The notes under the pieces: generated by a model
The model's database searches: none
What the model was told of the DNA's origin: nothing
What the model saw: the letters and a program-made list of their open reading frames with translations, nothing else
Program-made: the position numbers and the translations under genes
Source of the DNA: Humisphaera borealis
Lineage (GTDB): Bacteria > Planctomycetota > Phycisphaerae > Tepidisphaerales > Tepidisphaeraceae
Direction of reading: 5' to 3'
Assembly (NCBI RefSeq): GCF_015169395.1
Contig: NZ_CP063458.1
Location: forward strand, 4,216,001 to 4,280,000
Length of the DNA stretch: 64,000 nt
Shown here: positions 17,640 to 25,286 of the stretch, in pieces
Layout of the letters: each line of letters opens with the position of its first letter
How positions within the stretch are numbered: the stretch's first letter is position 1

Positions 17640-18467
17640 CTATCCGAACAGCATCGGCTCGCCCGCAACCCGTGCCGGTTCCGTTACCGGCATTCCGATC
17701 AGCCGCTTCAAGCGGTTGGCGGTGCCGATCGAATACCCCGCGTAGTCGTTGTTGAAGAATCCCCAGACGCTGGCGACCTTCGGTGCCGCCGCGTCGATGG
17801 TGCGCTTCCACCAGGCGAGCGAGTCGCTCACATCGTCGATCTCTCGTTCGTGCGTCGGATACCGGTCGTGCTCACCGATCCAGCGCACGTACAGGAAGTC
17901 CGCCGTCGCAAAAGCACGGGCCGGCCGCGAACGGTACTCGGCGGCGACAAACGCGCAGCGGTGCCGGTGGATCATCTCCAGCGTCTCGGCCGTTCCCCAA
18001 CTGCGATGGCGGAACTCGACCGCGAACCGCGCATCCTCCGGCAACGCCGTCAGGAACCGATCCACGGCGTCGAACTGGCTGGCTTCGAAACTCGGTGCGA
18101 ACTGGATGAGGATCGGCCCGAGCTTAGAGCCAAAGCCGCGACAAACGTCGACGAAGCTTCGCATCGCATCGAAACCCGCGGCCAATGGGTTGTCGTGGGT
18201 GATCGCCCGCGGCGTCTTCAGGCAAAACCGAAAATCCTCCGGCGTGGCCGATCGCCAATGCCTGACTCGCTCGGCCGTGGGGGCGGCGTAGAAGGTTGTG
18301 TCGAGCTCGACCGTGTTGAAATACCGGGCGTAAAACTCGAGCCAGTGCCCCGACTTCAGTCCCTGGGGATAAAACGGTCCCCGCCAGTCCGGGTAGCTGA
18401 ATCCCATCGTGCCGATCCGCCAATCGATCGGTCTCGAAGCAGAGATTGACGGCAAAACCGGCTCCAC
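17640..18467 (-). CDS. DUF72 (YecE-like) TIM-barrel protein
   Basis: 275 aa. The start block IDWRIGTMGFSYPDWRGPFYP, the YFNTVELDTTFYAAPT block, FRFCLKTPRAITHD and the IQFAPSF and FAVEFRHRSW strands are the standard DUF72 signatures; the fold is a TIM barrel with a conserved Glu/Asp/His cluster of unknown reaction. It is a single gene between a secreted esterase and a repeat-rich flank of the IS3 element. The first ~14 residues are not conserved, so an internal start is possible. Confidence 0.88.
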   Translation of the reverse strand: MEPVLPSISASRPIDWRIGTMGFSYPDWRGPFYPQGLKSGHWLEFYARYFNTVELDTTFYAAPTAERVRHWRSATPEDFRFCLKTPRAITHDNPLAAGFDAMRSFVDVCRGFGSKLGPILIQFAPSFEASQFDAVDRFLTALPEDARFAVEFRHRSWGTAETLEMIHRHRCAFVAAEYRSRPARAFATADFLYVRWIGEHDRYPTHEREIDDVSDSLAWWKRTIDAAAPKVASVWGFFNNDYAGYSIGTANRLKRLIGMPVTEPARVAGEPMLFG

Positions 18468-18499
18468 CGCTTGCGAGTTTAGGCCCGAAAATGCAGGTC

Positions 18500-18634
18500 C
18501 ACCACGGAGGACGCTGAGAACACGGAGAAATCACGGAGAATCTGCCCGAATGTGATTGGCGCAACCTGCAAGTCGAATCAATGGCTCAAGACGTTCATAA
18601 GTCTCCTCTCCGTCTTCCTCTCCGTGAACTCCGT
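18500..18634. repeat. Degenerate ACGGAG-rich inverted repeat
   Basis: An ACGGAG-containing stretch (18500-18538) faces a CTCCGT-containing stretch (18601-18634) in opposite orientation. This 'CACGGAGGACGCTGAG' type of low-complexity repeat is common between genes in environmental bacteria. Nothing else is visible in this gap. Confidence 0.5.
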
Positions 18635-18755
18635 ACCTGCTCCGAAAATAGCGCTCGACGGCCGGGTATGCAGGCCCAAAGGGCCGTAATCTGGCCTTCC
18701 CCACGTTTGGTGGGCGCTCACTGGGCAGGATACCCTCCTGCCGAAGGAGCTGGCC

Positions 18756-19031
18756 ATGCGTCGTAGGAAGTTCACTCGTGAGTTCAAGCTGGGTGCCGTC
18801 AAGCTGGTGCACCAGCAGGGCCGATCGGTAATGCAGGCGGCTAAGGACCTCGGCGTCGATCCCAAGTGCATCCGCGAATGGATCGAGAAGTACACGGCCG
18901 ATCCCGACTCGGCCTCGCCGGCGGCGATGGCCAAAGAGCTGCAGCAGCTGCGCACCGAAAACGCGCGTTTGCGAATGGAGCGTGAGATCCTAAAAAAAGC
19001 GACGGCGTTCTTTGCCAGCCAGCAGGAGTGA
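18756..19031 (+). CDS. IS3 OrfA (helix-turn-helix transposase subunit)
   Basis: 91 aa. The HTH_Tnp_1 domain MRRRKFTREFKLGAVKLVHQ..AKDLGVDPKCIREWIEKY binds the IS ends, followed by a leucine-zipper-like helix (ELQQLRTENARLRMEREILKKA). The A7 run at codons CTA-AAA-AAA-G (18992-18998) is a classic A_AAA_AAA shift site; slipping -1 there stays open into orfB and would give the OrfAB fusion transposase. OrfA stops in a GTGA overlap with the orfB start. Confidence 0.93.
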   Translation: MRRRKFTREFKLGAVKLVHQQGRSVMQAAKDLGVDPKCIREWIEKYTADPDSASPAAMAKELQQLRTENARLRMEREILKKATAFFASQQE

Positions 19032-19888
19032 GGTTCGCCTTCATTGCCAGCACGCTCGACGACTATCCGCTGGCAGCGTGTTGCCGGGTGTTGTCGGTCA
19101 CGCGCTCGGGCTTCTACGCCTGGAGGTGTCGTGCCGACAGCGAGCGACAGCGTCGGCGTCAGGAACTGCTCGTGCGGATCCGCGACGTGCACGAGGCCAA
19201 CCGCCAGGTGTACGGCAGCCCGCGGATCTACCAGGTGCTCAAAAGCGAGGGGCAAAGCGTGTGTGAGAACACGGTCGCTGCCATCATGAAGCAGGCGCAG
19301 ATCCGAGCCAAAGGTCGGCGTCGTTTCGTGCCGCGTACGACCGACAGCGGGCACGGGCAGCCGGTGGCGACGAACGTACTGGACCGGCAGTTCGCCGCCG
19401 AGGGTCCGGACCGCAAGTGGGTGGCGGACATCACCTACATCGAAACCGCTGAGGGCTGGCTTTACCTGGCGGGCGTGCTGGATCTGTACTCGCGGAAGAT
19501 CGTCGGCTGGTCGATGACGCAGCACATGCGTACGGAGCTGGTGGCCGAGGCGTTGCAGATGGCGATCGCGCAGCGGCAGCCTTGCAAGGGCCTGCTGCAC
19601 CATAGCGACCGAGGAGTACAGTACGCGTCGGAGGACTACCAGCATTTGTTACAATCGCACGGGATGGTGGTGAGCATGAGCGATCCGGGCGAGTGCTGGG
19701 ACAATGCGACGATGGAGAGCTTCTGGAGCACGCTCAAGAGCGAGCTGATGGAAGGGACGAGGTATGCGACGCGGGCGGAGGCCCGGCAGTCGATCTTTGA
19801 GTACATCGAGGTGTTCTACAATCGAAAGCGGCTGCATAGCACGTTAGGCTATCAGAGCCCCGAATCGTTCGAGGCGAGCCGCAGTTAA
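19028..19888 (+). CDS. IS3 OrfB (DDE integrase-type transposase)
   Basis: 286 aa. The HTH_21 region (IRDVHEANRQVYGSPRIYQVLKSEG) precedes an rve integrase core. The DDE residues are in WVADITYI (D), LHHSDRGVQYAS (D) and CWDNATMESFWSTLK (E). The end YNRKRLHSTLGYQSPESFE is the usual IS3 C-terminal signature. The GTG start overlaps the OrfA stop by 4 nt. It is intact and most likely produced both by coupling and by the -1 frameshift. Confidence 0.94.
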   Translation: MRFAFIASTLDDYPLAACCRVLSVTRSGFYAWRCRADSERQRRRQELLVRIRDVHEANRQVYGSPRIYQVLKSEGQSVCENTVAAIMKQAQIRAKGRRRFVPRTTDSGHGQPVATNVLDRQFAAEGPDRKWVADITYIETAEGWLYLAGVLDLYSRKIVGWSMTQHMRTELVAEALQMAIAQRQPCKGLLHHSDRGVQYASEDYQHLLQSHGMVVSMSDPGECWDNATMESFWSTLKSELMEGTRYATRAEARQSIFEYIEVFYNRKRLHSTLGYQSPESFEASRS

Positions 19889-19940
19889 CCCAACCCGCGC
19901 CCACCAAACGTGGGGAAGGCCAACCACTCGGCCCGGCAAA

Positions 19941-19985
19941 CCCAGGGCGTTGCCCTGGGCTATGGGATCTCGGCCCTTCGGGCCT
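19941..19985. repeat. Two-stem palindromic unit
   Basis: CCCAGGGC-3 nt-GCCCTGGG, then CTATGGGATCTC, then CGGCCCTTCGGGCCT. It has the same architecture and linker as the units at 2910, 3060 and 58483, and lies 18 bp beyond the right end of the IS3 element. Confidence 0.7.
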
Positions 19986-20315
19986 GTTCGTGACGACGTC
20001 ACTTTTCATCATCTCGGTGAGAGGCCAAAGGCCTCATGACGAACTCCTTGGTGAGTAATCCGGGTTAGGCACGAATCGCGCAGATGTCGGCGTCGCCGTG
20101 GCTGCCTTCTCCGCCGCGGCAAATATCTTCCCCACCGCCAGTCTCGACGGCGTCATCGCAAGCGGCTTGGTAGTCTTGGGCGCGGACTTCAGTACCCCTA
20201 TCGCAGGCGGCTTGACGTTGTCCACATCCGCCACTGCCGAAACGCCGGAAGCGACAACGGGATGGGTCGCGACCGGCTGCGTTGCATGCCGCAGGCTTTG
20301 TCGCGAAACCATGTT

Positions 20316-20470
20316 CGTGTGCCATGCCCACGCCCGTCTGTCGCTTTCGAACTCGACGAATGCGTCCCGCGTGGGCATGAGCGAGCGACGTCATCTCGCC
20401 ACCCGGCATGCCCACGCGGGAAGCGGCTTTGGATTTCGAATGTCGGACGGCAGCGTGGGCATGGCACACG
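20316..20470. repeat. 155-bp imperfect palindrome with CGTGTGCCATGCCCACGC ends
   Basis: Two 64-bp arms (20316-20379 and 20407-20470) are inverted copies: the outer 18 bp and the inner GCGTGGGCATG are identical, the middles have diverged, and the spacer is 27 bp. It has no ORF. It looks like a non-autonomous mobile palindrome (MITE/REP type) lying downstream of the degenerate Hint fragment. Confidence 0.65.
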
Positions 20471-20529
20471 AAGTTCCGTTCTGAGACAGAGCCCAGGTCT
20501 GTCGACGGGCGGCAACGGCCAGGCAGGCG

Positions 20530-20870
20530 CAACCGTATCCCCGATTCCCGGCGGCCAGCGAGCGATCCGGGGGTCCAGCCGGGGACGCCGGCCGCTCCGC
20601 CGGCGGCGGGAGCCATGCGGTAGAACGGGTGTACGCCTGTCACCCGCAGGGTCTGGCGCGGAGCCGAAGTTGGGGCCGTCGGCGTAGGTCAGGGTCAGGA
20701 CACACCGTGTCGAGACCTGCAGACGATACGCCGTCCGCTCGTAGGTGCGGACGATGCGTCGACGGACCAGCGGGGCGTCGGGATCGTGCTCGTCGCGGGC
20801 GAGGAGCGTCTGCCCGCCGCCGTGGCCCATCTCGCCGTCGCCGCGGGTGACGAGGTGCAGTCAAGCCGTC
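20530..20870 (-). pseudogene. Degenerate Hint-domain (pretoxin) fragment, first copy
   Basis: Translating the minus strand in two frames gives pieces of a Hint autoprocessing domain: LLARDEHDPDAPLVRRRIVRTYERTAYRLQV, then QTLRVTGVHPFYRMAPAAGG..GVPGWTP. DNA identity to 22090-22430 is high (the HPFYR-APAAGG and GPNFGS / GPSFGS segments match), so this is a duplicated copy of the region just upstream of the intact toxin. The frame breaks between GPNFGSAPD and QTLRV, and the reading is lost after GWTP. There is no toxin domain. About 50 codons without an ATG also stay open just upstream (20876-21022) and may be another remnant. Confidence 0.6.
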
Positions 20871-21002
20871 GTTTGCTACGCGACGTACTGAGTCGTCACA
20901 CGATTACCGTCGTCGAACCGCTCATTGACGACCAGTATGATGGCGTCCCGAAAATCCACAATCTCCTTACGGCGCAACTTTAAGAAGACTTCGGAGAACG
21001 GA

Positions 21003-21548
21003 CTACTGCGGATTGTCGTCTGTCAGCGCGCCTCCAAGACGTGCTTGTCGCACCGGTGCACCAGGAGATCGCTGCACCTCTTGAAGTGAGTCGATGAACT
21101 CTTCGTAAGACGGACTAACGAGATAGGTTGTATTTGTTTCAGCGACGTACCGATGAACAGATGGTACAGGACTTCTAAAATCAATGAATAACTGATTATC
21201 TCCAGCATCCCGAGCAAACGGCATGACGCCATTGCCGAGTCGCTGCTGTAGTCGGCGAACTTCCCCCCAGAGATTTCCGATATCCCAGCCATTTACCAAG
21301 GCGTGCTCGTCGTCTGCTGCTTTTCGACCGAGACCATAGAAGTCGTTGATCTCTCCGTACCCTTCTACTGGATCTGGATAACGTCTCAATCGAACCCGAC
21401 CACCGTTCAACGCATACAGAAATTTCCGAAAAGATGTCGGAAGTGAAATAGAATAATGAGATTCAAAGGCTTGGATCTCCTCTTCCCGCACAGGTCCGAG
21501 GGAACTCTGACGATAAGGTCGCGGGCCGAGTTCATTTATGTCTCGCAT
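21003..21548 (-). CDS. SUKH (SMI1/KNR4) family immunity protein
   Basis: 181 aa from the ATG at 21548. Residues 15-45 (REEEIQAFESHYSISLPTSFRKFLYALNGG) are the diagnostic SMI1/KNR4 start: E..I..FE...I.LP..FR.FL...NGG. Later blocks are VMPFARDAGDNQLFIDFR and TTYLVSPSYEEFIDSL, also family-typical. SUKH proteins bind and block nuclease toxins of polymorphic toxin systems. It starts 17 bp after the toxin stop codon, on the same strand, the expected toxin-then-immunity order. Base composition is less GC-rich than its surroundings, which fits horizontal transfer. Confidence 0.85.
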   Translation of the reverse strand: MRDINELGPRPYRQSSLGPVREEEIQAFESHYSISLPTSFRKFLYALNGGRVRLRRYPDPVEGYGEINDFYGLGRKAADDEHALVNGWDIGNLWGEVRRLQQRLGNGVMPFARDAGDNQLFIDFRSPVPSVHRYVAETNTTYLVSPSYEEFIDSLQEVQRSPGAPVRQARLGGALTDDNPQ

Positions 21549-21565
21549 TGGTTGTCCTATCAATT

Positions 21566-22240
21566 CTAATGACGCTGAGGTGCCCCTGCGAGGATCGCCC
21601 ACTCAAAATAGCCACCAAAGTTATCCGGATGCATGATACCATAATTTATTTGATGGAATTCAGTAGGCACCAAGTGAAGCCAACCAGCTTCGCCATTGGC
21701 TTGTGACTTTAGCGCATGATGCCACGTCCAGCCCTTGGGCGTAAAGCCATCCAATACTTCGTCGACCCAATCGTTTCCGAACCGAGTTCGATACATCCGT
21801 TCGTTTGTCTCGACGAGGTTAAGAAGTCCTTCGTTGGCTGCCCTGAAATGTGCGGCATCATTCGCAGCGAACTCGCTTGGGTGGAGTCGGACCTCCGCTG
21901 CGATCTCCTTCTGAATGCGCTTGTCCGCATACGTCGCATTATGCACCCAAACCGCATCCGCCCCGTCCGGGGCGTGTTCGGCGAGGACGAAATACGTGTG
22001 GGCCTGCTCGACCTCCAGGTTGTAGACCTTCACGCCTTGCCGGTGGGCCTCGCCGGCATTGGCGACGACGGTCAGGACGCCGGAATCGCCGAGCACCTCA
22101 TCGCCGGCGGCCAGCGAGCGGGCGGGGGTCCAGCCGGGCGTGTCGGCCGATCCGCCGGCGGCGGGAGCCGTGCGGTAGAACGGGTGCTCGTCGGTCAGGC
22201 GCACCGTCTGGCACTGAGCCGAAGCTGGGGCCGTCGGCAT
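21566..22240 (-). CDS. Orphan polymorphic toxin: Hint C-terminal half plus WHH nuclease domain
   Basis: 224 aa. The N-terminal 105 residues are the second half of a Hint (pretoxin) domain: TDEHPFYRTAPAAGG, WTPARSLAAGDEVLGDSG, and the closing block VYNLEVEQAHTYFVLAE ... VWVHNA. The C-terminal ~115 residues contain GWTWHHALKSQANGEAGWLHLVP, then H..NYGIMHPDNFGG, which is the HNH/Endonuclease VII 'WHH' toxin fold (a metal-dependent nuclease). The N-terminal delivery part (RHS or similar) is missing; an in-frame stop lies upstream and the Hint start is interrupted by a palindromic insertion. It may be a silent toxin cassette rather than an expressed protein. It is paired with the SUKH gene. Confidence 0.75.
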   Translation of the reverse strand: MPTAPASAQCQTVRLTDEHPFYRTAPAAGGSADTPGWTPARSLAAGDEVLGDSGVLTVVANAGEAHRQGVKVYNLEVEQAHTYFVLAEHAPDGADAVWVHNATYADKRIQKEIAAEVRLHPSEFAANDAAHFRAANEGLLNLVETNERMYRTRFGNDWVDEVLDGFTPKGWTWHHALKSQANGEAGWLHLVPTEFHQINYGIMHPDNFGGYFEWAILAGAPQRH

Positions 22241-22266
22241 CGGCCAGGGTCAGGACCTGCCGTGTC

Positions 22267-22387
22267 TGAATACCCGACCGCGATTCGCGCCCTGGGTCCG
22301 CCGAGCGCCTGCTCGGCTATTCAAGATGCCGAGCAAGCGCTCGGCGGTCCCAGGGCGCGAATGGGCGCGAATCGAGGACGCCTATTT
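22267..22387. mobile_element. 121-bp palindromic insertion inside the Hint region
   Basis: Comparison with the duplicated copy at about 20690-20720 shows that 121 bp were inserted between CCGTGTC and AGACCTGCAG. The insert contains a near-perfect palindrome: arms 22283-22317 and 22328-22362 (35 bp, two mismatches) around a 10-bp loop. It has no coding capacity. It is probably a REP/MITE-like element, and it disconnects ERTAYALQV from the rest of the Hint domain by introducing a stop. Confidence 0.65.
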
Positions 22388-23350
22388 AGACCTGCAGAGC
22401 ATACGCCGTCCGCTCGCCGATTTGGACCTTGGGTCGGAGCAAACGGGGGCGGACAGGCTGAGCGCCAGAACTGCGTGGCGTTGCGTGATTTCGGCGGATT
22501 TCTGCTTGCAATTCTGATGCCCGACACTTAACATATACCGTACTATGCTTCCGCCCGGGTCGGACGCCTTTCGGGGGTTCGGCCGGGGTTGACTCTTGCT
22601 GCCTGGTGCCTGGTCGTGGCGGGTGTGATCCGTCGTCGGCCGGGGTGTCGGACTTTGGTGGCGTGAGTGGTGGATGATGGGGTTCGGTCGGCGGGTCGCG
22701 TGGCTCGCCGCGGTCGTGGCATGGGGTGTCGACTCGGACGGTCTGGCGGCGCGGGTGACTTCTCGAAAGAGCCGCGCACGAAGTAAGCAGGCGTGGGGCG
22801 GAGTATCGCGTCGTTGGCGTCGATGCTGTTGCGCCGTTCCCGCTTACTTCGTGTGCGGCTCCTTTGGAGCGTTGTGCGCGCGGGCGGATCGGGCCGAGTG
22901 GTCTTGTTTCGGCAGGTGGGAGGCGAACGCGGGAAGGTACGCCTCGGGTTCGTTTGGCGAGGGCGCGATCGCCTTGGGTTCGTTTGGCGGCGTTCGAGGT
23001 CGCTCGGGAAGAGTGCACCTGCGGTGCGACCGCTAAACAAACGCGGACTGTCGCCTTGGGTTCGTTCGGTAGGCGTGAGCTGAGGATGGACGTGTTCTGG
23101 TGTGTGACATCGCTCGCACGGCTTGGAAAGCCGTGTCACGGACAGCGTGTCGGGAGGGGCGCCTTGGGTTCGTTTGGCGAAGGGGCGATCGCCTTGGGTT
23201 CGTTCGGCGGCGTTCGAGGTTGCTTGGGAAGAGTGCACCTGCGGTGCGACCGTTAAACAGGCGGTGAACGTCGGCTGGGTTCGTTCGGCAGGCGTGAGCT
23301 GAGGATGGACGTGTTCTGGTGTGTGACGTCGCTCGCACGGCTTGGAAAGC

Positions 23351-24808
23351 ACAACTGTCCGGCAATTTACCAATTCCAGCGTGAGCCATGACCTGGCACA
23401 TCCTCATTTCACCAGAGTCGCTCGGCTTTGCTTGCGATCGCGGCTGATGGCGCGCATGCGGCGGCGTCACCCTCGGATCAGGGTGTGCGGGAACGTCGTG
23501 GCTTCAGGCCAGCTTCTTGCGTGCCCGCAGCCGGGCCTGACGCGCTCGTTCCAGCGAACGCTCTCGCTCGCGTTTGGCGATCACCGCCATCGCCTCCTGG
23601 ATCGACATCTGGCCCCGGGCCACGCGGCCCAGCGCCGCCAGGGCGTAGACGCTGACGCGGTAGCCGCTCTGCACGTACATCATCAGCACGGCGATCACCG
23701 CGATGTACAGCTGCGTGGTGATCCCATTGCGGCTGGTGCTCAGCAGGTGGTCCATTCCCGCCCAGGTCTTGAGCCACTTGAAAAACAGCTCGATCTGCCA
23801 GCGCAGCCGGTAAACGGCGCCGACGACGTGAGCCCCGACCGTCGCCGCGGGAAGATTGGTCAGCAGCCGCAGTGCCTGGGATTCGCCCGATCGGTCGGTG
23901 CTCTCGATGGTGATGCAGCGGAACAGGCCCGCCGGCGCGTCGCGGCCGGGAAGTCTCACCACTTCCTCGGCGATCACGCCCGCCTCGACGTCCGCCGCCG
24001 ACGGCGGCAGGGTCTGGACCACCGTCATCGCCGGTTGGTTGGATTTGATACGAACGACAAAGTCGCTGCCCTTGTCCAGGACGGCGCCGAGGAAGCCGAA
24101 CTCGACGAAGTTGCGGTCCACGACGTACAGCACGCCGGGCAGGAGGTCGGCGGCGAAGGCCGCGGCCTCCGAATGCCCGTCGTCGCCGCTGACGGTCAGC
24201 ACGCGGGGAATCCAGTTGCCGGCGTCGAGCTGGACGTTGGCGCGGACCTGTCCCTGCACGCCGCCGTCGCGGTTCTTTTGGCGCATCGCCCAGGCCACAT
24301 CGCACAGCGTGGTCATGTAAGTGCCGTCGGCGGCGATGATCTGCCGGGTGATCCCTTCGAGGCCGTCGGCGTCGCCGAGATTCGGGACACGTTGCTGCAG
24401 GTCGTCGATCAGCGGCACGAGCAGCTGAGGGTCGAACGCTGCAAGAGCGTCGGCGGTGGTCGAGCGTGCCAGCTTGTCGAGTCGCAGATCGCCCTGGAAG
24501 TCGCCGCAGTCTTCGATGCGTCGCAGCGATCGGGCCATGGGATCGAAGAACGACAGGAGCAGGCCTTTGACCAACTGGTCGCGGCCGAGGATGGTGTTGC
24601 CGTGAGCCGGCAGCGCCGCCAGACGATGGAGATGTTCGTCGAGGAGATTCCCGGAGCGGCGCACGGCCAGACGTCGGTCCGACGGCGTCGGTTGCTGCTG
24701 CGGGGATGGACGACGGACCGCCACGGGCGCGAACTATGCCACGCGGCATCAGAAAGCGCAAGAGCGAAATCTTGCGAATGTCACGGCGTCGAAATGCCGG
24801 ACAGTTGT
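23351..24808 (-). mobile_element. IS4-family insertion sequence, 1458 bp, with 11-bp target duplication
   Basis: Terminal inverted repeats are 14 bp and perfect (ACAACTGTCCGGCA at 23351-23364; its complement at 24795-24808). The 11-bp sequence GCTTGGAAAGC flanks both ends (23340-23350 and 24809-24819). The uninterrupted target is present in the neighbouring repeat unit at about 23108-23157. The transposase is intact, so the element looks recent. Confidence 0.95.
23504..24724 (-). CDS. IS4-family transposase
   Basis: 406 aa, GTG start. The DDE catalytic triad is visible: IIAADGTYM (D), GVLYVVDRNFVEFG (D) and the IS4 signature YRLRWQIELFFKWLK (Y-x2-R-x3-E-x6-K) carrying the Glu. The N-terminal region (LLDEHLHRLAALPAHGNTIL..) is the usual leader seen in this group. 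The C-terminus is Arg-rich (RERERSLERARQARLRARKKLA). It occupies most of the element, with about 85-150 bp on each side before the inverted repeats. Confidence 0.95.
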   Translation of the reverse strand: MAVRRPSPQQQPTPSDRRLAVRRSGNLLDEHLHRLAALPAHGNTILGRDQLVKGLLLSFFDPMARSLRRIEDCGDFQGDLRLDKLARSTTADALAAFDPQLLVPLIDDLQQRVPNLGDADGLEGITRQIIAADGTYMTTLCDVAWAMRQKNRDGGVQGQVRANVQLDAGNWIPRVLTVSGDDGHSEAAAFAADLLPGVLYVVDRNFVEFGFLGAVLDKGSDFVVRIKSNQPAMTVVQTLPPSAADVEAGVIAEEVVRLPGRDAPAGLFRCITIESTDRSGESQALRLLTNLPAATVGAHVVGAVYRLRWQIELFFKWLKTWAGMDHLLSTSRNGITTQLYIAVIAVLMMYVQSGYRVSVYALAALGRVARGQMSIQEAMAVIAKRERERSLERARQARLRARKKLA

Positions 24809-25286
24809 GCTTGGAAAGCCGTGTCACGGACAGCGTGTCGGGAGGGTCGCCTTGGGTTTGTTTGGCGAAGGCACGATCGCCTCGGGTTCGTTTGGCGGCG
24901 TTCGAGGTCGCTCGGGAAGAGTGCACCTGCGGTGCGACCGCTAAACCGGCGGTGAACGCTGGCTTGGGTTCGTTCGGCAGGAAGAAGTGAAAGGAGGGAT
25001 GCGCTGGGTTCGTTCGGCGGACTCGACGCCGGGTCTGAGGTACGCCGAAGACCCGGATGCCCCATCACATAGGCGCGGAATCCGGGTCTTCGCGAGTACG
25101 CTTAGACACCGGCGTGTCTGGTCTCGGGTTCGTTCGGCGATCTCGGGTTCGTTCGGCGGATTGGAGTGAAAGACGTTGAGGTCTGACGGCGCAAGCGGGT
25201 TCACTGATCTGAAGTCCCGGCAGCATCTGAAGTCCAGGCAGCAGTCGTGGGAATGTCGGCGCGAGATCGGGCGGCGCTGGGAAAAT

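Larger units (their letters stand above)
18692..19922 (+). mobile_element. IS3-family insertion sequence, complete, 1231 bp
   Basis: The ends are perfect 26-bp inverted repeats (18692-18717 and 19897-19922, TGGCCTTCCCCACGTTTGGT...). Inside are overlapping orfA and orfB with an A7 slippery run at 18992-18998. No convincing 3-4 bp target duplication is seen (left flank ATC, right flank ACC). The left flank ends in half of a palindromic repeat unit, so the element may have landed in such a repeat and later rearranged. Both ORFs are intact, so it is probably still mobile. Confidence 0.92.
22941..25160. repeat. Array of ~220-bp direct repeats with twelve GGGTTCGTTYGGC motifs
   Basis: Three tandem units with a period of 219-220 bp are seen: unit A about 22941-23158, unit B from 23159 (split by the IS4-family element), and unit C from about 24847. 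Each contains two or three copies of an 18-bp motif like GCCTTGGGTTCGTTTGGC, the segment AAGAGTGCACCTGCGGTGCGACCG and CTCGCACGGCTTGGAAAGCCG. Motif copies start near 22941, 22971, 23053, 23161, 23191, 23274, 24849, 24879, 24962, 25003, 25121 and 25141. No convincing gene is present. The stretch 22541-22940 before it also lacks a supported gene. Confidence 0.8.

Noticed and set aside
22543-23373. Open frame full of ERTQ/TNPRR strings in the repeat array
   Set aside because: It is produced by the repeated GGGTTCGTT motif and is not conserved as protein; no start context.
22941-25160. CRISPR array
   Set aside because: Motif spacing is irregular (about 18-100 bp), units are long direct repeats with nearly identical 'spacers', and no cas gene is present.
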